A program made the position numbers and the translations under genes. A stretch of 6,997 nt of DNA, taken from contig JAAUPU010000144.1 of NCBI GenBank assembly GCA_012032975.1, forward strand, positions 1 to 6,997, in the 5' to 3' direction. Under the pieces are notes generated by a model. That model saw only the letters and a list, made by a program, of their open reading frames with translations, was not told where the DNA came from and ran no database searches. Shown here one piece after another: positions 1 through 4,930 of the stretch (positions are counted from its first letter, which is position 1; each line of letters starts with the position of its first letter). Origin of the DNA: Caldilineaceae bacterium. Lineage in GTDB: Bacteria; Chloroflexota; Anaerolineae; Caldilineales; Caldilineaceae.

Positions 1-540
1 GGATCGGTGATCGCCATGACGATGGCAAAGGCTGCGCCATCGGCCGCGGTGGTGAACCATTTGTGGCCGTTGATCACATAGTCGTCGCCATCCCAGGTCG
101 CGCGGTGTCCATCAGAATCGGATTGGAGCCGGGATTCTCCGGTTCGGTCATGGCGAAGCAGGAACGAATTTCGCCGGCCGCCAGCGGTTCGAGTAGGTAC
201 GTTTCTGCGCGTCGGTGCCGAAGTGCATCAGCACCTCCATATTGCCCACATCCGGCGCCTGGGAGTTGCAGACATAGTGGCCCAGCGGGCTGCGCCCCAG
301 CTCTTCGCTCACGTATGCGAACTCGGCCAGCGTCAACCCCAGGCCGCCATACGCCACCGGCAGGTGTAGCGCCCAGAGGCCGCCCGCCCTGGCCATGTCG
401 CGCTTCTGGGCCAGCACGGGCAACATGTCACGAAATTCGCCGTTGAGAAAGGTCGGCTCCAGCGGAATGATCTCTCGCGCTAGAAATGTGCGGATTTTTT
501 CGACGATCGGTTGGATGTGGTCGGGCGTGCTGAACTCCAT
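1..540 (-). CDS. Acyl-CoA dehydrogenase, ACAD10/11-like, N-terminal part (partial at left edge, two frameshifts)
   Basis: This is the N-terminal third or so of a flavin-dependent acyl-CoA dehydrogenase, which makes the alpha-beta double bond in acyl-CoA thioesters. The ATG at 540-538 has GGAGG on the minus strand nine bases upstream. Residues 1-110 form the helical N-terminal domain, with the segments YGGLGL and [12 protein letters not shown], the latter typical of the ACAD10/11 branch. Two missing bases break the frame. One lies near 193/194, where a G is needed between GAG and TAG on the plus strand. The other lies near 104/105, where GG should be GGG. Restoring both gives a continuous protein with [12 protein letters not shown] (about residues 130-141, the flavin/substrate TEP motif) followed by [13 protein letters not shown] in the middle beta domain. 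The gene runs off the window at base 1, so the catalytic Glu cannot be seen. It is transcribed away from the rest of the window. The family is certain; the substrate is unknown. Confidence 0.85.
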
Positions 541-642
541 GAGGAGAAACCTCCAGGTGGTCTGCTTAGGGCAACGGAAGAAGCGCTACAAACACACTTC
601 CTGCCTATTGTGCGGCAAGTGTCGAGGGCTTCCAAATTGCGA

Positions 643-672
643 TTTGTATGGTCTGTTTCATTAACCTACAAT
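643..672. promoter_or_regulatory. Candidate overlapping divergent promoters
   Basis: On the plus strand, TTGTAT (644-649) and TACAAT (667-672) are 17 bases apart and would serve the membrane-protein gene at 727. On the minus strand, TTGTAG (671-666) and TACAAA (648-643) are also 17 bases apart and would serve the acyl-CoA dehydrogenase starting at 540. The two share an inverted repeat, TTGTA/TACAA. The -35 matches are only 3 of 6, so this is a suggestion based on spacing, position and symmetry. The rest of 541-726 shows no coding signal. Confidence 0.3.
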
Positions 673-701
673 GCGGCCACGCAATGGGATCGTAACGCAT
701 G

Positions 702-718
702 CTACCTATGAAAGGTAG
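702..718 (+). promoter_or_regulatory. Small hairpin covering a possible ribosome binding site
   Basis: CTACCT (702-707) and AGGTAG (713-718) are perfect 6-bp arms around a 5-base loop. They lie 9 bases before the GTG at 727. The downstream arm contains AGGTAGG, the only Shine-Dalgarno-like sequence for that start, so the stem could partly hide it. A second GGTAGG (718-723) stays outside the stem. Confidence 0.25.
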
Positions 719-726
719 GTAGGCAC

Positions 727-1207
727 GTGACCGATAGCGATGCTAACATCGAATTGTTGAAGGATGAGTATGCACTACTGTATGGTCTGATTGACTCCTT
801 CGACAACAAAACTCTCACTATAAAAACCTGGAGTGTGACGGTCATTATGTTTGGTATCGGCGCTGCATGTTTGGTATCGGTGCTGCTTTTCTTAGTCACG
901 CCCTGGTCTCTTTCTACTTTCTGCTCTTAGCGCGGCATTATTCTGGCTGATTGAGGCGAAATGGAAAGCTTTTCAAATGAATTACTGGCCTCGGATAATA
1001 GAGGTCGAAAGATACTTTGCTGGAGAACAATCAAGTATCTTTCCACTTCAAGTTAGCGAAACTTGGGAGCGCAACCACAAAGATAATAAATCGGTCAACC
1101 TGGGAACGGCTGTTTTGTGGTCGAACGTGTGGCTACCTCATGCAATCGTCTTGTCAGCTGGTCTCATATTGTACATCCTGGCTTTGTTTGGCTATGTAAT
1201 CACCTGA
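727..1207 (+). CDS. Small membrane protein of unknown function (frameshifted)
   Basis: I do not recognise a named family. The start is GTG at 727: an in-frame TGA lies at 709, and AGGTAGG/GGTAGG precede the GTG. The first frame reads to a stop at 930 and the rest continues in another frame from about 896 to the TGA at 1207. Joining them by dropping one C of the CCC at 901-903 gives about 159 residues. Predicted topology is a charged N-terminus containing LKDEYALLYGLIDSFD, a membrane helix (about residues 37-58), a second helix ending in FWLIEAKWKAFQ, a soluble loop with YWPRIIEVERYF, and a C-terminal helix starting after WSNVWLPHA. An imperfect 20-bp tandem duplication (847-886) inside helix 1 also disturbs the frame. 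The base composition is AT-richer than the flanking lipid genes, which suggests an accessory gene. No function is proposed. Confidence 0.6.
847..886 (+). repeat. 20-bp imperfect tandem duplication
   Basis: Bases 847-866 and 867-886 are identical except for C861 versus T881. The unit begins ATGTTTGGTATCGG. It lies inside the first membrane helix of the small membrane protein. Twenty bases is not a multiple of three, so the second copy is read in a different frame (CLVSVLL instead of MFGIGAA). Confidence 0.85.
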
Positions 1208-1261
1208 TTGTGGAACTCTTGGTCGATTGCACAGGCAATAGCACGGGGTGCATAATAGTTA

Positions 1262-1278
1262 TTGTGACCGCTTGTGAC
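1262..1278 (+). promoter_or_regulatory. Tandem TTGTGAC repeats, candidate antitoxin operator
   Basis: TTGTGAC occurs at 1262-1268 and again at 1272-1278, ten bases from start to start, about one helical turn. The second copy overlaps the likely -35 element of the toxin-antitoxin promoter. RHH antitoxin dimers commonly bind tandem sites on one face of the DNA to repress their own operon. The link to this antitoxin is inferred. Confidence 0.4.
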
Positions 1279-1302
1279 TGGCAGTAGCCTTTCTGGTATA
1301 AT
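1274..1302 (+). promoter_or_regulatory. Extended -10 promoter of the toxin-antitoxin operon
   Basis: A perfect TATAAT lies at 1297-1302, preceded by TG at 1294-1295, giving an extended -10. GTGACT at 1274-1279 matches four of six -35 bases with a 17-base spacer. Transcription would begin at about 1309-1310, on or next to the antitoxin ATG (1310), so the message would be leaderless. Consistent with this, no Shine-Dalgarno sequence precedes that ATG. Confidence 0.65.
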
Positions 1303-1309
1303 AGCCACT

Positions 1310-1597
1310 ATGACAAATGAAGTAGCTGACCAAACACAAATTGCTCTCGCACCTGATGTGCTCGTGAAAGCCCGCGGCCGTGCTCGTGCCCTAGGTTTGA
1401 CGTTGTCCGAGTACGTCCGGTCTCTGGTGGACAAGGATGCTCAAGCCACGGAACAAGATCCGTGGCGTCAGCCTGTCCCCAAAGAGATTGATGAGCAGTG
1501 GGAGCGAGAGCTAGCTGAATTTGAGGCAGAAGACAGACGAGGATTACAGCCTGCTTTCAACACAGTTGAGGAACTCATCAATGATTTGGAATCATGA
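1310..1597 (+). CDS. Type II antitoxin, ribbon-helix-helix (CopG/RelB-like)
   Basis: This 95-residue protein is the likely antitoxin for the toxin encoded by the next gene. It neutralises the toxin by direct binding and probably represses the operon. The N-terminal half has RHH organisation: a short beta strand (QTQIAL, residues 8-13), helix A (about 15-28), a Gly turn, and helix B with LTLSEYVRSLV (30-40). The acidic C-terminal half, with WERELAEFEAED and ending in TVEELINDLES, resembles the toxin-binding tail of RelB-type antitoxins. I chose ATG 1310 rather than the upstream in-frame GTG at 1274 because the RHH strand starts shortly after it and the promoter -10 (1297-1302) lies between the two starts. 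The stop TGA overlaps the toxin ATG (ATGA, 1594-1597). The frame is intact, unlike the longer genes nearby. Confidence 0.85.
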   Translation: MTNEVADQTQIALAPDVLVKARGRARALGLTLSEYVRSLVDKDAQATEQDPWRQPVPKEIDEQWERELAEFEAEDRRGLQPAFNTVEELINDLES

Positions 1598-1863
1598 AGA
1601 AGATTCGCAGAACAAATCAGTTCAAGAGGCGGTACAAGGAGCGAATCTTGAACGATGAGGGTCTCATGCAGGATTTCATGGAAAGCGTCCAGATATTTCG
1701 AGAAGGTAGAGTACTTGTTGCCGACCATACACTTGAAGATGTCATGCAAGGAAAACGAGCGTTCTCCATCAATGACGACTATCGGGTGGTCTACATTGAG
1801 AAAGACGATGAGTTTGTATTTCTAGATATCGGAACCCACGAACAGGTCTATAAACGTTCGTAA
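1594..1863 (+). CDS. RelE/ParE-superfamily toxin, YafQ/RelE-like mRNA interferase
   Basis: This 89-residue basic protein has the compact RelE/ParE fold pattern: two N-terminal helices (NQFKRRYKERI, then about residues 23-36), followed by an antiparallel sheet. It probably cleaves mRNA on the ribosome, as RelE and YafQ do. Visible landmarks are ADHTL (His45), GKRAFSINDDYRVVYIE (about 53-69) and the closing DIGTHEQVY with His82. His45, Asp61/62 and His82 line up by eye with YafQ catalytic residues, but Ser58 stands where YafQ has another His, so the exact catalytic set is uncertain. The start codon overlaps the antitoxin stop (ATGA). Only a weak GGA lies before it, so translation is likely coupled to the antitoxin. 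It ends at TAA 1861-1863, and no convincing terminator follows. A ParE-type gyrase poison is less likely given the conserved His residues. Confidence 0.85.
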   Translation: MKKIRRTNQFKRRYKERILNDEGLMQDFMESVQIFREGRVLVADHTLEDVMQGKRAFSINDDYRVVYIEKDDEFVFLDIGTHEQVYKRS

Positions 1864-2028
1864 TCCCCCAACCGCTCTGCTAACATCCTCCATACTTGGC
1901 AACATATTTCTTCATCAAAACAATCCCAGGTTTGTCCTTACACAATATTCGCAAAGGCATTGTCAGAAGTCAGACTTCTACAATCGCACTTCAGGTTGGA
2001 AAGACATTGGCTGGCCGCCAGATACAAT

Positions 2029-2057
2029 TTGTGTGAACCATTTCTCTCGCTTAGAAT
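2029..2057 (+). promoter_or_regulatory. Candidate promoter for fabH
   Basis: TTGTGT (2029-2034) and TAGAAT (2052-2057, five of six -10 matches) are separated by 17 bases. Transcription would start near 2064 and give a leader of about 97 bases containing both palindromes at 2113-2138. The -35 is weak. Confidence 0.3.
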
Positions 2058-2112
2058 CTGTATCTGTGACAGGCTTTGGTGCGCGATGGTTTGAAGGGTT
2101 GACATGACTCTG

Positions 2113-2138
2113 AGTTCCGTAGGAACTGAACATTCAGT
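2113..2138 (+). promoter_or_regulatory. Two overlapping palindromes upstream of fabH, candidate operators
   Basis: AGTTCC-GTA-GGAACT (2113-2127) has perfect 6-base arms. ACTGAA-CA-TTCAGT (2125-2138) also has perfect 6-base arms, and the two share three bases. They lie 23-48 bases before the fabH start. The second has the size and symmetry of sites bound by TetR-family regulators, which often control fatty-acid genes. No regulator gene is present in the window, so the binding protein is unknown. Confidence 0.35.
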
Positions 2139-2160
2139 CGTGATAGGCTGACCCATTCCC

Positions 2161-3187
2161 ATGCAGACAAACATCTCACAGAAGCGCTACGGACGCATCG
2201 CTGGCTGGGGCGCGTATACGCCCAGCAAAATCCTGACCAACCACGACTTAGCCAAGCTCGTCGATACCAGCGATGATTGGATCGTCCAACGCAGCGGCAT
2301 CCGCGAGCGACGCATTGCGGGTGACGATGAGACTACGTCGAGCATGGCCGTCCACGCCAGCCGCGCGGCGCTTGAGCAGGCCGGGGCTGAAACCCGCCGA
2401 CCTCGACCTGATCATCGTCGCAACCTCCACGCCCGATCAACACACACCGCCCGTTTCCAGCTTGATCCAGCACGCGCTCGGCGCGACGGATGTGCCCGGC
2501 TTTGTGCTGGTCACGGGCTGCACCGGCTTTGTCTATGCGCTGGCCACGGCGCAACAATTTATCGCGGCCGGCGCCTACCGCACGGTGCTGATCATCGGTG
2601 TGGAGTTGCTGAGCCGCTTTGTCAATTGGCACGACCGGTCCACCTGTGTGCTCTTTGGCGATGCGGCCGGCGCGGTGGTGATGCAGGTCAGCGACCAGCG
2701 CTGCGGCGTGCTGGGCTTTGCGCTTGGCTCCGATGGCAGCCAGAGCCAACACATCATCATGCACGATGGCGGTTCGGCGCGACCGTTCAGCCCCCAAACA
2801 CTGGAGAGTGGCGGCCACTATCTGGCCATGAACGGTCGGGAAGTCTTCAAATTTGCGACGCGTGTGATCGGTCGCGCCAGCCAAGAAGCGTTGCAAAACG
2901 CCGGGTTGGAGATGGCCGACATCGACTGGATCGTGCCGCACCAGGCCAATCTGCGCATCATCCAGGCGGCGGCCAACAACCTCAACCTGCCCATGGATCG
3001 CTTCATCGTCAATATCGACCGCTATGGCAACACCTCTGCCGCGTCGATTCCCCTCGCCCTGGCAGAAAACCTGGCCTGCGGTCGCATCCGCCCCGATGAT
3101 CGCCTCCTGCTCGTCTCCTTTGGCGCGGGCTTGACCTGGGCCGCAGCCGTGCTCCAGCTCGCCCCCTGCGCCAGCCTTCCTCTCTAG
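2161..3187 (+). CDS. fabH: 3-oxoacyl-ACP synthase III (FabH/KAS III family), one frameshift
   Basis: The enzyme condenses an acyl-CoA starter with malonyl-ACP; family members start fatty acid synthesis or load specialised lipid and polyketide pathways. The reconstructed protein is about 341 residues, normal for the family. It opens with [10 protein letters not shown] and [17 protein letters not shown] (the KAS III N-terminal signature). The catalytic triad is Cys120 in GCTGF, His260 in VPHQAN and Asn290 in [20 protein letters not shown] and the C-terminal [12 protein letters not shown] are also present. The frame breaks near 2383-2386, where GGGG appears to be GGG plus one: 2161-2382 continues as [17 protein letters not shown] in the next frame. 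ATG 2161 is just before the conserved start of the fold, but it has only a weak Shine-Dalgarno sequence. The motif before the active Cys ([10 protein letters not shown]) differs from the common FDxxAACSGF. No other core fatty-acid gene adjoins it, so a role in the nearby specialised lipid locus is plausible. Confidence 0.9.
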
Positions 3188-3660
3188 CCTCGTCTTTACG
3201 CTCTCCAACAAAGTGTCTGAATGACGCTTTGGGACAATTGTCCCAGCCAAGCGATGACGCGCGCAACACGAAGTTTCGTGGTTGATCGCCTATGCTTGTT
3301 TCGTGACTGTCATTTCTAGGACAATTGCCGGAAAACAACTATCCACCAGGTCACACGAACTTTCACGTAGAAACAGCCTGGATCTTGGTGTTCCTTGGTG
3401 TCCTTCATGGATACTTTGTATTTCGGATCCGCCAAACGCTGCTGACGCGAGGAACGCCGTGCGAGTTCGTGCGCTCTCTGTGGTTTATGCAGAGCCGAGT
3501 ACGTTGGACGTCGGGCCTGACATAGCTTGGCAAGGACGTATGGTTGGAGGCCGTGGGCATTCGGACTCATCTTGCGGGTCAAGCGCAAAGCCTTTCGACT
3601 GACAGCGATTGTGCGTTCTGTCTTTGATCGTGCAACAGAAGCGACTTCAGGGGGTGGTGC
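3188..3660. other. Non-coding region between fabH and the CPBP protease
   Basis: These 473 bases contain repeat copy A (3202-3310) right after the fabH stop. The remainder (3311-3660) has overlapping open frames on both strands, but none has a credible start, Shine-Dalgarno sequence or recognisable motif. A 10-bp tandem repeat with the core CTTGGTGT lies at 3384-3403. GGACAATTG occurs twice (3232-3240 and 3319-3327). Confidence 0.55.
3202..3310 (+). repeat. 109-bp intergenic repeat, copy A
   Basis: It aligns without gaps to 4618-4726 with 13 mismatches (about 88 percent identity). The first 36 bases are identical. It begins 14 bases after the fabH stop. It contains the perfect 16-base palindrome TGGGACAATTGTCCCA at 3230-3245. 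No coding frame is shared convincingly by both copies, so it is probably a dispersed non-coding repeat of this genome. Confidence 0.85.
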
Positions 3661-4519
3661 ATGAAAGCAACAGGAGCGCGAAAGATGGAAAGCCAAACGG
3701 ACGGGCGCGCGACGAGCGAAGTGGCGCAAAGAGCTATGGGGTCAACGACGCTGCTCTGGTTCTTCGCGATCTCCTTTGGGGGTAGGATGGGGGTTCCCTG
3801 CGCTGCTGGTCCTGTTCCCAGATCAGACCGAGGCGATGTTCGGCCCAATGGGGTACACCAACCCCTTGTTCATTCTGGGGGTCTACGCGCCCGCCATTGC
3901 AGGTATTTCGCTGGTCCTGTGGCACCATGGCCTCAGCGGTCTGGGGCGTTTCCTCAAGCGGTTCACACTTTGGCGGATGCCCCTTGCGTGGTGGGTGTTC
4001 CTTGTGCTCGGCATTCCCGCCATCTTCTACGCAAGCGCAGCCATCAAGGGCACGATCAATGATCCATTCCCCTTTTCGCCCTGGTATTATCTGCTGCCGG
4101 CTCTGGCGGTCGGTTTGGTTATCGGCCCGGTCGAAGAAATTGGCTGGCGCGGGCTTGCCCAGCCGCTGTTGCAGCGCACGCTCGCGCCGTTGTGGGCCGG
4201 ACTCGTGCTCGGTGCGATCTGGGGCCTGTGGCACCTGCCGGCGTTCTTCTTGAGCGGCACGCCGCAAAGCGCATGGTCCTTCGGCCCGTTCTTCATCGCC
4301 GTTCTCGCCGTCTCCGTGATTTTGACGCCGATGTTCAACGCGTCGCGCGGAAGCCTGCTCATCGCGGCCCTCTATCACTTTCAGTTGAATGGCCCTGCGT
4401 GGCCAGACGCCCAACCTTGGGACTCGCTCGTCTTCTCGCTCGTCGCTGTGGTGGTCGTGGTTCTGAACCGCAAGAGGATGTTTACGCGCGACGGCGCCGT
4501 GACCGAAGTGCTGATCTAG
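3661..4519 (+). CDS. CPBP-family intramembrane metalloprotease (one frameshift)
   Basis: This is a multi-pass membrane protein of the CPBP (CaaX protease and bacteriocin-processing/immunity) family, relatives of the Rce1 prenyl-protein protease. Reconstructed length is about 285 residues. The family's metal-binding motifs are complete: EEIGWRG (Glu158, Glu159, Arg163), WGLWHLP with His191, and YHFQLN with His239 and Asn243. Hydrophobic segments are spread along the protein, ending with a Val-rich helix and a basic cytoplasmic tail. The frame breaks near 3778-3782, where five G replace an expected four; after it, VGWGFPALLVLFP continues the first helix. ATG 3661 has GGGGGTG (3650-3656) upstream. 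ATG 3685, preceded by AGGAG (3672-3676), is an equally good start. The substrate is unknown; bacterial members act in peptide processing, self-immunity or membrane-protein turnover. The gene sits alone between two copies of a repeat. Confidence 0.88.
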
Positions 4520-4572
4520 CATTGGTCAGCGGACAATCTCAGCGGCCCATTGGAGCGATCTGGGACGATCCA

Positions 4573-4608
4573 CAGCGCTAGAGAGGAGCGCTGGCATTTC
4601 TGGCATTT
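4573..4608 (+). terminator. Possible terminator hairpin after the CPBP protease
   Basis: CAGCGCT (4573-4579) and AGCGCTG (4587-4593) form a perfect 7-bp stem with a 7-base loop, about 55 bases after the protease stop. The following tandem CTGGCATTT repeats are only moderately T-rich rather than a clean T run, so termination is uncertain. Confidence 0.35.
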
Positions 4609-4617
4609 CCCTTGCCT

Positions 4618-4726
4618 TCTCCAACAAAGTGTCTGAATGACGCTTTGGGACAAATGTCCCGGCGAACCGATGACACGTGCAACACGATGGTTTGTGGTTG
4701 ATTGCCTATCCTTATTTCGTGATTGT
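4618..4726 (+). repeat. 109-bp intergenic repeat, copy B
   Basis: This is the second copy of the repeat at 3202-3310, in the same orientation and 1416 bases downstream. Its central palindrome is imperfect (GGGACAAATGTCCC, 4647-4660). With copy A it brackets the CPBP gene and its upstream region. The 12 percent divergence is too much for a fresh target-site duplication. Confidence 0.85.
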
Positions 4727-4854
4727 TGTCTCAAACGTCCGGCGGCGCGAAACGCTTTGCCGGCTTTTTGCGCCGTTTGCACTTTATACGATCAACAGGA
4801 CAAAACATCGTCAGAACTGGTAGAGCGTAAACAATTCGTGTGCATCTGAACTCC

Positions 4855-4867
4855 CCGTTCGGAACGG
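4855..4867 (+). promoter_or_regulatory. Short palindrome upstream of the acyl-CoA dehydrogenase
   Basis: CCGTTC-G-GAACGG is a perfect 13-base palindrome lying 63 bases before the ATG at 4931. It could be an operator. It is not the same sequence as the palindromes upstream of fabH, although it shares GTTC/GAAC half-sites with one of them. Confidence 0.25.
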
Positions 4868-4917
4868 TTGCACAACGAAGATGATATAACCGATCAGGAA
4901 CCAATACAAGGAACCAT

Positions 4918-4922
4918 GGAGG
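4918..4922 (+). promoter_or_regulatory. Ribosome binding site that decides the acyl-CoA dehydrogenase start
   Basis: GGAGG is followed by TGGTCTTG and the ATG at 4931, an 8-base spacing. The alternative in-frame ATG at 4916 has AAGGA only 3 bases before it, and TTG 4868 has none. I therefore prefer 4931. Confidence 0.6.
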
Positions 4923-4930
4923 TGGTCTTG

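Larger units (their letters stand above)
1864..2160. other. Non-coding region between toxin and fabH
   Basis: This 297-base gap has no supported gene. Its composition is mixed, AT-rich at first and nearer the flanking genes toward fabH. It holds a candidate promoter (2029-2057) and two short palindromes (2113-2127 and 2125-2138) listed separately. The short minus-strand open frame crossing 1938-2174 has no recognisable protein features. Confidence 0.5.
4520..4930. other. Non-coding region between the CPBP protease and the second acyl-CoA dehydrogenase
   Basis: These 411 bases hold a possible terminator hairpin (4573-4593), the 9-bp tandem repeat CTGGCATTT (4591-4608), repeat copy B (4618-4726) and a short palindrome (4855-4867). 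Open frames here have no recognisable features. I could not find a convincing promoter for the downstream gene. Confidence 0.55.

Noticed and set aside
2099..2104. Perfect TTGACA as a fabH -35 element
   Set aside because: No acceptable -10 occurs 15-19 bases downstream; that space holds the palindromes instead.
2375..2400. Programmed ribosomal frameshift in fabH
   Set aside because: No slippery heptamer or stimulatory structure stands out, and similar homopolymer shifts occur in unrelated neighbours, so sequence error is simpler.
2333..3250. Long minus-strand open frame of 305 codons opposite fabH
   Set aside because: It mirrors a gene with full KAS III motifs; the open antisense frame is a by-product of GC-rich codon use and has no recognisable domain.
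3282..3729. Overlapping open frames on both strands between repeat A and the protease
   Set aside because: No ribosome binding site, no recognisable motif, and the frames run into the repeat or into the protease gene.
3734..4522. Minus-strand open frame opposite the CPBP protease
   Set aside because: The translation is low-complexity, rich in Arg, Glu and Gln, whereas the plus strand encodes intact protease motifs.
3202..4726. Insertion sequence or composite transposon around the protease
   Set aside because: No transposase is present, and the flanking copies are direct, diverged and lack terminal inverted repeats.
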